DNA of 64,000 nucleotides from Aeromicrobium ginsengisoli (GTDB taxonomy: Bacteria; Actinomycetota; Actinomycetes; Propionibacteriales; Nocardioidaceae). Where the stretch lies: assembly GCF_004134905.2 (NCBI RefSeq), contig NZ_SDPQ02000003.1, forward strand, positions 1 to 64,000, in the 5' to 3' direction. This document shows, one piece after another, positions 7,030-14,733 of this stretch (positions are counted from its first letter, which is position 1; each line of letters starts with the position of its first letter). The notes below the pieces were generated by a model that was given only the letters and a program-made list of their open reading frames with translations, was not told the origin of the DNA and did not search any database. The translations under genes were made by a program, and so were the position numbers.

Positions 7030-8084
7030 TGGGCGTCAGCAAGCACACCTCCGGACGATGGCGTGCGGTGCTGAAGAACGGCCGTACCTACGTCCAGAGC
7101 AAGAACTTCGACACCCGACGTGAGGCTGAGGCCTGGCTGGCCCGAGAGCGAGCGGCGCTGGCTGGCGGGGTCGATCCACGTGCCGGACAGATCATCGTTC
7201 GCAAGGCCTTCGCCACCTACATGGAATCGAGACGGCACACCGTCGCGGTGAAGACCTACCGCTCCGACATGGAGATGGTGAAGCTGATGCCGCCGAATCT
7301 CGGGAACCTCCACGTAGGACGGGTCACCGATCGTGAGGTCCAGCGCGTGCTCGACGCCTGGTCTCGCCGATACGCGGAATCGTCGGTAAGGAGGTTTCGC
7401 GCGGTGCTGTCCGGCTTCTTCTCTTGGTCGGTCCGGGAGAGGCTGCGCATCGACAACCCAGTCGCGCGCACCCGGGTCGCGCGCCAGCTGGTGCCCACCC
7501 AAGGTATGCAGCCGTTCACCGAGCCCGAGCTCGATGAAGTCCGCGCGGACATCGCTGAATACGACCGGCACCTGGCCGACGTCGTCTGGCTGTTGGCGTG
7601 GACCGGCCTGCGTTGGTCCGAAGCCCGCGAGCTGCGGATCGCCGACTTCATCGAGGTGCCGATGCCGAGGCTGGTCGTCCGCCGATCCGCACCCGAGTCG
7701 GTGGAGGCCAAGTCGACCAAGAGTGGTCGGACGCGTCACATCCCGCTATCGGAGGAGCTGCTGCCGCTGGTACGTTCCATGGCTAAGGACAAGGGACCTG
7801 ACGACCTCCTCATCACCTCCTCCGGGGGAGCCCGACTGCACGCCGCGGCGTTCAAGCGCACCACCCGTTGGCCGGTCACAGGACGAGGCCGTCGGCTGCA
7901 CGACCTTCGGCACACCGCAGCTTGCCTTTGGTTGGCCGCCGGCGTGCCTGCCTCGACCGTCCAGGCGTGGCTCGGTCACTCGTCGCTGCAGACCACCCAG
8001 ATCTATGTGCACTACCTCGGCGACTCCGCCGACAAGGCCGGTTTGGACTTCCTGAACCGGCGGGGGCACATCGGGGGCACATGA
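7029..8084 (+). CDS. int: Tyrosine site-specific integrase
   Basis: A 351-residue phage-type tyrosine recombinase. The N-terminal arm-binding domain (about 1-60) begins 'KHTSGRWRAVLKNGR', a SAM-like core-binding domain spans about 60-150, and the catalytic domain carries R in T-G-L-R-W-S-E-A (about 196), H-D-L-R-H-T (about 290), the W-L-G-H-S-S block and the tyrosine near 325-328. All catalytic positions look intact. I chose ATG 7029 because it overlaps the excisionase stop and starts at the expected domain boundary; the in-frame extension upstream is not protein-like. It ends 30 bases before the tRNA-Thr 3' end, the presumed attachment site. Confidence 0.92.
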   Translation: MGVSKHTSGRWRAVLKNGRTYVQSKNFDTRREAEAWLARERAALAGGVDPRAGQIIVRKAFATYMESRRHTVAVKTYRSDMEMVKLMPPNLGNLHVGRVTDREVQRVLDAWSRRYAESSVRRFRAVLSGFFSWSVRERLRIDNPVARTRVARQLVPTQGMQPFTEPELDEVRADIAEYDRHLADVVWLLAWTGLRWSEARELRIADFIEVPMPRLVVRRSAPESVEAKSTKSGRTRHIPLSEELLPLVRSMAKDKGPDDLLITSSGGARLHAAAFKRTTRWPVTGRGRRLHDLRHTAACLWLAAGVPASTVQAWLGHSSLQTTQIYVHYLGDSADKAGLDFLNRRGHIGGT

Positions 8085-8113
8085 CCTCGGAAGCACAACC
8101 CTGAAATTCCCTG

Positions 8114-8186
8114 AGCCTCCGACAGGATTCGAACCCGCGACATCCTCATTACAAGTGAGGCGCTCTACCAACTGAGCTACAGAGGC
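8114..8186 (-). tRNA. tRNA-Thr (UGU), integration target
   Basis: The minus strand folds as a cloverleaf: acceptor GCCTCTG/CGGAGGC, D stem GCTC/GAGC, anticodon stem CCTCA/TGAGG around loop CTTGTAA with anticodon TGT, and T stem GCGGG/CCTGT around TTCGAAT. U73 is followed by CAG, so the CCA end is not encoded. It lies immediately right of the integrase, so its 3' half is the likely attB/attR. Confidence 0.92.
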
Positions 8187-8225
8187 GTACGGGCCGAAGC
8201 CCGGGGACCATCGTAGTGGGTGGCG

Positions 8226-9041
8226 TCAGACCTGGCCGTCGCGGCAGCGCTTGAGGTACTCCGGATCAACCCGGTCCTCCGCAGGCAGCTCGGGCATCTC
8301 GACCCTCGAACCCTTGCCGACCCGGATGAATGTCGTGAGGTCCTTCAGTGCGTGCTTGCGGTCGCTGTCAGGCACCAGCGCGTCGTCGAGCGCGAGCGCA
8401 CAATCACTCGCGCCGAACTCCTGCCACCCGCCACCGATGCCGAAGTCGTCGGTGGTGTCCTTGTACGCGCTGAGGCTGTGCACTCGCAGCACCCCGATGA
8501 CCCGGCTCGGCCCGTTGCCGATCCGCACCTCGTACGCGGCGCGGGTCTGCAGCTCGAGGCGTACGAACGGCTCGTTGGCCTGGTCCTTGTCGGTCGCGAC
8601 CCGCCAGGCCGCGGTGACCATGGGCGTTCCGACGACCGTGACGTCCTTGCCGAACACGTTCGCCACGGCCAGGTGCGGCGAGACCACGCCCCTGAGCTGC
8701 TCCTCGTACGTGTTGGCGGTGGCCTTGGGCAGGATCGTCCGAACGTCGCTGAGCGGGTCGCCGCTGTGCCACATGCCGTCGTCGACGGTGCTGAGCCGGG
8801 CCCATTTCTCGAGCACCGTCGCCATGCGGCCGAGTGTCTTGTCGTCGAAGCCGGCCGGCGCGGCAGGAACCTTGGGCACGACGAGGCGGCCCTGCGCGGT
8901 CGGCCAGTCGAGCTTGAGCGACTCGAACGTCATAGGCGCAGCCGTCGTCGTGGTCGGCGTCGGCTCGGGGTCCGATGACCCGGAGGTGCAGCCCGACACC
9001 ACGAACGCCACAGCCAGGAGAAGTGGGGTGAGCCTGCGCAT
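8226..9041 (-). CDS. Putative secreted lipoprotein
   Basis: A 271-residue protein of unknown function. The start M-R-R-L-T-P-L-L-L gives a classic lipoprotein signal ending in V-S-G-C (lipobox, cysteine near residue 18), then a Thr/Pro-rich linker, so the mature protein should be anchored outside the membrane. A longer frame to 9101 exists, but the signal peptide argues for ATG 9041. The rest has no catalytic motif I recognise; it contains a 'TAAWRVATDKDQANEPFVRLELQT' stretch suggestive of a beta-rich domain. It is divergent from the aldolase-like gene, 53 bases away, and is the first host gene right of the island. Confidence 0.75.
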   Translation of the reverse strand: MRRLTPLLLAVAFVVSGCTSGSSDPEPTPTTTTAAPMTFESLKLDWPTAQGRLVVPKVPAAPAGFDDKTLGRMATVLEKWARLSTVDDGMWHSGDPLSDVRTILPKATANTYEEQLRGVVSPHLAVANVFGKDVTVVGTPMVTAAWRVATDKDQANEPFVRLELQTRAAYEVRIGNGPSRVIGVLRVHSLSAYKDTTDDFGIGGGWQEFGASDCALALDDALVPDSDRKHALKDLTTFIRVGKGSRVEMPELPAEDRVDPEYLKRCRDGQV

Positions 9042-9094
9042 CGGTCCAGTATCCGTGACCGGTTCCTGCACCAGCGGTGCGACATACTGACGGC

Positions 9095-10267
9095 GTGCCA
9101 CAAACGTCCAGCCCGTACGCCCGACTGCTCGCCGCGACGCAGGACCTGGACACCCCGTTCGCGGTGATCGACGCGCCGGCGCTGTGGGCCAACGCCGACG
9201 ATCTCGTGCGCCGGGCAGGTGGCGTGCCGATCCGCGTCGCCAGCAAGTCCGTGCGCGTGCGGTCGATCCTCGAGGGCACGCTGGCTCGCGACGGATTCGC
9301 CGGCGTCATGTCGTACTCGCTCGCCGAGTCCAACTGGCTCGTCGACAACGGGATCGACGACATCCTGCTCGCCTATCCGACGACGAGCCGCCGCTCGCTC
9401 GACTACCTCGTCGCCGACGAGCGCCGCCGCGCGCAGATCACGGTGATGGTCGACAGCACCGAGTCGCTCGACCACATCGACAGCCTGCTCGGAGCGAGCC
9501 ACCCGTCGATCCGCGTCTGCATCGACGTCGACTCCTCGCTCAAGCTCGGACCGGTGCACCTCGGCGTCCGCCGCTCCCCCGTGCACACCGCCGAGCAGGC
9601 CGGCACGTTGGCGGCGGCCATCGCCGCGCGGCCGGGCTTCGACCTCGTCGGCGTCATGTTCTACGACGCGCAGATCGCCGGGCTCCCCGACTCGTCGCCG
9701 GCCGTACGCCTGGTCAAGAGGCGCTCCGCGGCCGACCTGCTGGAACGCCGCTCGAAGGTCGTCGACGCGGTGTCCCAGCACGCGAAGCTCGAGATCGTCA
9801 ACGCCGGCGGCACCGGCAGCCTCGAGGTCACCGGACAGGACCCCGCGATCACCGAGCTCACCGCCGGGTCCGGGCTGTTCGCGCCGACGCTGTTCGACGG
9901 CTACGACGCGTTCGACGCCCACCCTGCGGCGTACTTCGTGCTCTCGGTCGTCCGCAAGCCGGCTCCTGACATCGCGACGTTGTTCGCCGGCGGCTACATC
10001 GCGTCGGGGCCGACCAACAAGAACCGGCAGCCGACACCGACGTGGCCCGAGGGACTCAAGGCGATCGGCACGGAGGGCGCCGGCGAGGTCCAGAGCCCGG
10101 TCAAGGGCGAGGCGGCGCGCGACCTGAACATCGGCGACCGCGTCGTCATGCGCCATGCCAAGGCGGGCGAGATGTGCGAACGGTTCAACGAGGTCGCGCT
10201 GGTCGCCGCCGACGGCACGACCAGGCGCGTCCCGACCTATCGCGGAGAGGGCAAGAACTTCGGATGA
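9095..10267 (+). CDS. D-threonine aldolase / amino-acid deaminase-like PLP enzyme
   Basis: A fold-type III PLP enzyme (alanine-racemase-type barrel plus D-Ser dehydratase-like C-terminal domain). The N-terminal strand 'DLDTPFAVIDAPALWANADDL' leads to V-A-S-K-S, whose lysine is the PLP anchor, followed by the usual 'GFAGVMSYSLAESNWLVDNGIDDILLAYP' in outline. The C-terminal domain has the H-A-K-A-G-E-M-C-E-R metal-binding region. GTG 9095 starts cleanly before the barrel; GTG 9077 is an alternative. It overlaps the next gene by 4 bases (ATGA), implying an operon with the lactone oxidase. The likely reaction is cleavage or deamination of a D-hydroxy amino acid; the substrate is unknown. Confidence 0.82.
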   Translation: MPQTSSPYARLLAATQDLDTPFAVIDAPALWANADDLVRRAGGVPIRVASKSVRVRSILEGTLARDGFAGVMSYSLAESNWLVDNGIDDILLAYPTTSRRSLDYLVADERRRAQITVMVDSTESLDHIDSLLGASHPSIRVCIDVDSSLKLGPVHLGVRRSPVHTAEQAGTLAAAIAARPGFDLVGVMFYDAQIAGLPDSSPAVRLVKRRSAADLLERRSKVVDAVSQHAKLEIVNAGGTGSLEVTGQDPAITELTAGSGLFAPTLFDGYDAFDAHPAAYFVLSVVRKPAPDIATLFAGGYIASGPTNKNRQPTPTWPEGLKAIGTEGAGEVQSPVKGEAARDLNIGDRVVMRHAKAGEMCERFNEVALVAADGTTRRVPTYRGEGKNFG

Positions 10268-11550
10268 CGACCTGGACCAACTGGAGCCGCAGCGTCGAGA
10301 CGCATCCCGTACGCGTTGAGCATCCGGCGTCGACCGCAGACGTCCAGCGGATCGTGCGTGAGGCCGGTGGCCTCAAGGTCAAGGCCGTCGGCGCCAGCCA
10401 CTCGTTCACCCCGATCGCCGCAACCGACGGGGTGCTGCTGCGGCTCGACCGGATGAACGCGATCCTCGCGCACGACCCCGCGACCGGCCGCGTCCGCGTG
10501 CAGGCCGGGATCTCGCTGCACGACCTCAACCCGCGGCTCAAGGCGCTCGGCCTGGCGCTGCCCAACCTCGGCGACGTCGACCCGCAGTCCGTCGCCGGCG
10601 CAGTGTCGACCGGAACGCACGGCACGGGCGGCAAGCTGTTCGGCATCTCCGCTGCCGTCGTCGGCGTGCAGCTCGTGACGGCCGACGGCGAGGTGCTGGA
10701 GATCGACGAGAGCCACGCCTGGTTCGGCGCTGCCCGGGTCACGCTCGGCGCGCTCGGCATCGTGACCGAGGTGACGCTGCAGTGCGTGCCCGCGTTCCTG
10801 CTGCACGCCCGCGAGGAGCCGATGGCCCTGCCGGACGTGCTCGACCAGGTCGACGCGCTGGTCAACGACAACGACCACTTCGAGTTCTACTGGTTCCCGC
10901 ACACCGAGAAGTCGCTGACCAAGCGCAACAACCGGGTCGCCGAGGGCACCGAGCGCCAGCCCGTCGGCCGGTTCAAGCACTGGCTCGACGACGAGTTCCT
11001 CAGCAACACGGTGTTCGAGGGGCTCAACCGCATCGTCGCCCGCAAGCGCTCGTGGATCCCCCGGGTCAACTCGGTCGCCGCCTCGGTGCTCAGCGCTCGT
11101 GAGTATGTCGACGACTCGTTCAACGTGTTCGTGTCGTCGCGCACCGTGCGGTTCCGCGAGTCGGAGTTCGCGATGCCTCGCGAGGCACTGCCATCCGTAC
11201 TCGCCGAGCTCAAGGCGTGGTTCGGCGCCGGACACGAGAACATCTCGTTCCCGATCGAGGTACGTTTCACGGCCGCCGACGACGTGTGGCTGTCGACCGG
11301 TCACGAGCGCGCCAACTGCTATGTCGCGGTGCACCAGTACTGGCGCAGCGACTACCAGGCGTACTTCGCGGCAGCGCAGGACATCTTCACGGCGCACGAG
11401 GGCCGCCCGCACTGGGGCAAGATCCACACCCTCGACGCGTCCTACTTCGCCGAACGCTACGCCAGGTTCGGCGACTTCGTGCGCGTACGCGACGAGCTCG
11501 ACCCGAACCGCACCTTCAGCAACGACTACCTCGACAAAGTCCTGGGCTGA
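10264..11550 (+). CDS. D-arabinono-1,4-lactone oxidase family FAD protein
   Basis: A 428-residue FAD-linked oxidase of the VAO/PCMH fold with a C-terminal ALO domain. The FAD-binding region has 'VKAVGASHSFTPIAATDGVLL' in outline and later S-T-G-T-H-G-T-G; the C-terminal signature H-W-G-K-I-H lies near residue 385, ending with R-F-G-D-F-V-R-V-R-D-E-L-D-P-N-R. This family oxidises sugar-1,4-lactones or alditols with oxygen. It is translationally coupled to the aldolase-like gene upstream. No signal peptide, so it is cytoplasmic. The exact sugar cannot be told from sequence. Confidence 0.88.
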   Translation: MTTWTNWSRSVETHPVRVEHPASTADVQRIVREAGGLKVKAVGASHSFTPIAATDGVLLRLDRMNAILAHDPATGRVRVQAGISLHDLNPRLKALGLALPNLGDVDPQSVAGAVSTGTHGTGGKLFGISAAVVGVQLVTADGEVLEIDESHAWFGAARVTLGALGIVTEVTLQCVPAFLLHAREEPMALPDVLDQVDALVNDNDHFEFYWFPHTEKSLTKRNNRVAEGTERQPVGRFKHWLDDEFLSNTVFEGLNRIVARKRSWIPRVNSVAASVLSAREYVDDSFNVFVSSRTVRFRESEFAMPREALPSVLAELKAWFGAGHENISFPIEVRFTAADDVWLSTGHERANCYVAVHQYWRSDYQAYFAAAQDIFTAHEGRPHWGKIHTLDASYFAERYARFGDFVRVRDELDPNRTFSNDYLDKVLG

Positions 11551-11552
11551 TT

Positions 11553-11621
11553 CCCCGAGATGTGGATGCTGGTGCACCAGAAACGCTGATCACGTGGTGC
11601 AGCACGATCCACATCTCGGGG
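11553..11621. repeat. Long palindromic element between convergent genes
   Basis: The 15-base arms CCCCGAGATGTGGAT (11553-11567) and ATCCACATCTCGGGG (11607-11621) are perfect inverted repeats. The 39-base interior holds another perfect palindrome, CTGGTGCACCAG (11569-11580). It fills the gap between two convergent stop codons almost exactly and could be a bidirectional terminator, but it is much larger and more structured than a normal one and lacks T-tracts, so a REP-like repeat is also likely. Confidence 0.75.
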
Positions 11622-11626
11622 GCTCC

Positions 11627-12967
11627 CTAGACGCGGGTCAGCTCCCTCACGTGGAACTGGTTGGCCGGCTTCTCCAGGCCGTAGTGCTCCCGCAGCGTCG
11701 TGCCGGTGTAGTCCTCGCGGAACAGCCCGCGCGAACGCAGGATCGGCAGCACGTGCTCGATGAACGCCTCCAGCCCTGACGGCAGCGCCGGACCCATGAC
11801 GTTGAACCCGTCGGCCGCACCGTTCTCGAACCATGTCGTGATCGTGTCGGCGATCTGCTCGGGCGTGCCCGCGACGGTGTGGTGACCCCGGCCGCCGCCG
11901 AGCTTCGACAGCACCTGACGAACCGTGAGGTCCTCCCGCGTGGCGAGCTCGACTATCAGGTCGGCCCGGCTCTGGAAGCCCTCGACCGTCGGCCGATTCA
12001 CCACCGATCGCGGCAGGCTCTCGTCGAGCGCCAGCGAGTCGGCCGGCACCTCGAGGATCGTCGACAGCTGCAGCAGGCCGTACTCGGGGACCCGCAGGTC
12101 GTCCAGCTGCTGCGCGAGCTGCTGGGCCTCCGCCTCGGTCGAGCCGATGACCGGCACGATCCCCGGAAGCACCTTGATCCCCCCGGGATCACGGCCGATC
12201 CTGCGGGCCCGGTCCTTGATGTCGGCGTAGAAGTCCTGCGCGCGCTCGATCGTCTGGTGCGCCGTGAAGATCGCCTCCGCGTACGCCGCGGCGAACTGCT
12301 TGCCGTCGTCGGACGAGCCGGCCTGCACCAGCAGCGGATAGCCCTGAGGCGGGCGCCGTACGTTCAAGGCACCCTCGACCCGGAAGTACTGACCACGGTG
12401 CCGGATCGGGTGGATCCGCTCGGGATCGGCGAACCGACCGGCGGCCTTGTCACCGACGCGCGCCTCGTCCTCCCAGCTGTCCCAGAGCTTGAGCGCGACA
12501 TCGAGGAACTCCGCCGCCCGCTCGTAGCGCGCCCCGTGACCCAGGGTGAAGTCGAGGCCGAAGTTGTCGGCCTCGCGCTGGGTCGCGGAGGTCACGATGT
12601 TCCAGCCCGCACGTCCGCCGCTGACGTGGTCGACCGAGGCCAGCCGCCGCGCGAGGTTGTAGGGCGAGTTGTACGTCGTGGAGACCGTCGCGATGAGCCC
12701 GATGCGGCTCGTCGCCGCCACCAGCGCGGTCAGCAGGGTCAGCGGCTCGAGCTGTCCCGGCGGACGGAACTCCCCGGAGCCCTGCAGCGCCGGTCCGTCG
12801 GCAAGGAACAGCGAGTCGAACTTCGCATCCTCGGCGAGCTTCGCCAGGCGTACCCAGTGCTGCAGGTCGAAGTCGGCGTCGACGTTGCTCTCCGGCAGGC
12901 GCCAGGCCGCCTCGTGGTGACCGGCCTCCATCAGGAACGCGTTGAAGTGGAGCTGCCGCGCGGTCAT
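11627..12967 (-). CDS. NtaA/SnaA/DszA-type flavin-dependent monooxygenase
   Basis: A 446-residue bacterial luciferase-like (LLM) monooxygenase of the nitrilotriacetate/DMS/dibenzothiophene-sulfone type. Features are the N-terminal 'LHFNAFLMEAGHHEAAWR' in outline, the R-R-L-A-S-V-D-H-V-S-G-G-R-A-G-W-N block around residues 105-125, and the long family-specific insert with G-H-G-A-R-Y-E-R-A-A-E-F. It needs reduced FMN from a separate reductase; two candidates lie in the neighbouring operon. It is last in the tauD-ssuCBA operon, overlapping the SsuA-like gene by 4 bases, so it probably releases sulfite from a sulfonate or sulfone. The substrate is inferred from context. Confidence 0.88.
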   Translation of the reverse strand: MTARQLHFNAFLMEAGHHEAAWRLPESNVDADFDLQHWVRLAKLAEDAKFDSLFLADGPALQGSGEFRPPGQLEPLTLLTALVAATSRIGLIATVSTTYNSPYNLARRLASVDHVSGGRAGWNIVTSATQREADNFGLDFTLGHGARYERAAEFLDVALKLWDSWEDEARVGDKAAGRFADPERIHPIRHRGQYFRVEGALNVRRPPQGYPLLVQAGSSDDGKQFAAAYAEAIFTAHQTIERAQDFYADIKDRARRIGRDPGGIKVLPGIVPVIGSTEAEAQQLAQQLDDLRVPEYGLLQLSTILEVPADSLALDESLPRSVVNRPTVEGFQSRADLIVELATREDLTVRQVLSKLGGGRGHHTVAGTPEQIADTITTWFENGAADGFNVMGPALPSGLEAFIEHVLPILRSRGLFREDYTGTTLREHYGLEKPANQFHVRELTRV

Positions 12968-13974
12968 GAGGCACCGAACCCTGCAGGCAGGACGTTGTCG
13001 ATGACCTGGTCGACGTCGACCTTCGTGGTGATCTCGCCGGCGTCGAAGAAGTTGTCGGCCAGCTTCTGCTCACCCTTGGCTTGAGCCGGAGTGACGGCAC
13101 CGATCTTGAAGCTCCACGCCGCGATGTTCTTCTCGATGACCTTGGGGTCGAGGCCGGTCTCCTTGACGAGCGCCTCGACGTGCTTGTCGGGGTTCTTGTG
13201 GGCGTACCCGTACGCCGTGGCGAGCCGCTTGAGCACGTCGGCGAGGGCCTTGCGCTTGACCGGGTCGTCGAGCGTCTTCTTGGAGGCGACGTAGAACTGG
13301 CTGCCGTAGTCGAGCGGCGGCACCCCCTTGGCGATGACCTGCGCACCCTGCGACACCGCGAGCGAGGACTGCGGGTCCCAGATCGCCCAAGCGTCGACCT
13401 TGCCCGCAGCGAACGCACTTTGGCCGTCGGCTGGAGGCAGGAACACGAACTTGACGTCCTTCGGCGTCAGGCCGACGCTCTGGATCGCGTTGAGCGCCAG
13501 ACCGTGGGCCGAGCTGCCCTGCGGGATCGCGATGCGCTTGCCCTTGAGGTCCGCGAGCGTCTTGATGGGCGACCCCTTCGGCACGAGGATGTTCTCCAGT
13601 GCACGGTTGGGATCCGTCGGCGTCTGGATCGCGACGATCCGGAAGCCGAGCGTCTTGGCGGCCCCGGTGATCGGCGGGACGGCGCCGACGCTGCCGAGGT
13701 CGATGTCGCCGGACGCGGCGGCCTGGACGAGCGGCGGACCGTACTCGAACTTGGCGAACTTGATCTTGTACGACGCGGAGTCGAACGCGCCGGACTCCTT
13801 GGCCAGCTCGACGATGCCGTCGCTCTGCTCACCGATCGTGAACGTGTACTTCTTCCACTGGGGATCGACCTTCTTCACGGTCGACGAGTCGGCGGCCCCG
13901 CCGCACGCGGTCAGCGTGCTCGCGAGCGCGAGCGCACCGAGGGCGGCGGCGATTTTGGGCAGGGTGCGGTTCAT
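12964..13974 (-). CDS. ssuA: SsuA/TauA-like ABC substrate-binding lipoprotein
   Basis: A 336-residue periplasmic-binding-type lipoprotein. The signal peptide ends in L-T-A-C (cysteine near 24). The mature part has the NMT1/SsuA pattern: 'FAKFEYGPPLVQAAASGDIDLGSVG' in outline, then L-K-G-K-R-I-A-I-P-Q-G-S-S-A-H, and A-G-K-V-D-A-W-A-I-W-D-P, all typical of alkanesulfonate/taurine binders. It is followed by the LLM monooxygenase (4-base overlap) and preceded by ATPase and permease genes, so the transporter imports the sulfonate substrate. There is a 45-base gap to the ATPase gene, with no terminator visible. Confidence 0.9.
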   Translation of the reverse strand: MNRTLPKIAAALGALALASTLTACGGAADSSTVKKVDPQWKKYTFTIGEQSDGIVELAKESGAFDSASYKIKFAKFEYGPPLVQAAASGDIDLGSVGAVPPITGAAKTLGFRIVAIQTPTDPNRALENILVPKGSPIKTLADLKGKRIAIPQGSSAHGLALNAIQSVGLTPKDVKFVFLPPADGQSAFAAGKVDAWAIWDPQSSLAVSQGAQVIAKGVPPLDYGSQFYVASKKTLDDPVKRKALADVLKRLATAYGYAHKNPDKHVEALVKETGLDPKVIEKNIAAWSFKIGAVTPAQAKGEQKLADNFFDAGEITTKVDVDQVIDNVLPAGFGAS

Positions 13975-14019
13975 GGTGGTGCTCCTTGAGAGGTGGTGCG
14001 GAAGGGGGTGGGTGATGGA

Positions 14020-14733
14020 TCAGTGGACGGCAGCGAGCCCGAGGTCACCGAGCAGCGAGGCCCGGAGGTCCTCACGCGCTGTGCCGATGGCGCGCTCGTC
14101 CTGGTCGAGCCGGACGTCGTACGAGCTGCCGATCCGGCCGTCGCTCATCACGAGGATCCGGTCGGCGAGCGCGATGGCCTCGTCGACGTCGTGGGTGACG
14201 AGCAGCATCGCGGCGTTGTGCTTGCGGCGCAGCTCACGGACGAGGTCGTGCATCCGCAGCCGGGTGATGGCGTCGAGCGCGGCGAACGGTTCGTCGAGCA
14301 GCACCAGGTCGGGCTCGGTGACGAGTGCGCGGGCCAGGGACACACGCTGCGCCTCGCCGCCCGACAGCGTCTTGGGCCAGGCGCGGGCGTGATCCTTGAG
14401 CCCGACCTCGTCGAGCACGGCCAGTGCGCGCTCGTCGGCGCCGGCCTCGTACAGGCCGATCGTGACGTTGCGCAGCACCCGCTGCCACGGGAGCAGGCGA
14501 TCGTTCTGGAAGACGATCGCCCGTTCCCTGGGCACGGTGACCGTGCCGGCATCCGGCCGGTCGAGGCCGCCCAGCAGACGCAGCAACGTGCTCTTGCCGC
14601 AGCCGGACGGGCCCAGCAGGACGACGAACTCGGACTCGCCGATCGTCAGGCTCAGGTCGTCGAGGACGACCCGGTCGCCGAACTTGCGGCGGACGTCGCG
14701 TACGTCGACGGAGGTCGTGGTCACGTCGCTCAT
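14020..14733 (-). CDS. ssuB: SsuB-like ABC transporter ATPase
   Basis: A 237-residue nucleotide-binding protein. It has Walker A G-P-S-G-C-G-K-S-T near residue 40, the signature L-S-G-G-E-A-Q-R-V, Walker B L-V-L-L-D-E-P and the H-loop T-H-D-V-D-E-A, all intact and typical of nitrate/sulfonate/taurine importers. It overlaps the permease gene by 4 bases. It would energise sulfonate uptake with the SsuC-like permease and SsuA-like binder of the same operon. Confidence 0.92.
   Translation of the reverse strand: MSDVTTTSVDVRDVRRKFGDRVVLDDLSLTIGESEFVVLLGPSGCGKSTLLRLLGGLDRPDAGTVTVPRERAIVFQNDRLLPWQRVLRNVTIGLYEAGADERALAVLDEVGLKDHARAWPKTLSGGEAQRVSLARALVTEPDLVLLDEPFAALDAITRLRMHDLVRELRRKHNAAMLLVTHDVDEAIALADRILVMSDGRIGSSYDVRLDQDERAIGTAREDLRASLLGDLGLAAVH

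Larger units (their letters stand above)
1..8113. mobile_element. Right part of an integrated genomic island at tRNA-Thr
   Basis: A tyrosine integrase and its excisionase end 30 bases from the 3' end of a tRNA-Thr gene, the usual layout of an element integrated into a tRNA 3' end. Everything to the left as far as base 1 is accessory in character: a toxin-antitoxin pair, restriction-like proteins, hypothetical proteins and an extra tRNA. By eye the first 6.5 kb is clearly less GC-rich than the DNA after 8.1 kb. The left end is not identified and may lie outside the window. The content suggests defence or stabilisation cargo; conjugation or phage structural genes are not seen, so the element type is unknown. 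Confidence 0.6.

Noticed and set aside
5661..8140. T-arm identity of tRNA-Trp and tRNA-Thr as an att pair
   Set aside because: The shared 17 bases are mostly the conserved TTCGAATC T-loop and stem, expected in unrelated tRNAs; not enough to call an att core.
8930..10156. Minus-strand frame of 408 codons
   Set aside because: Antisense to the aldolase-like gene; composition (Arg, Asp, Val, Gly rich) and lack of motifs mark it as a shadow.
13975..14019. Possible additional leader or promoter between ssuA and ssuB genes
   Set aside because: Only 45 bases with no Cys-containing mini-ORF or promoter-like elements; more likely part of one operon.
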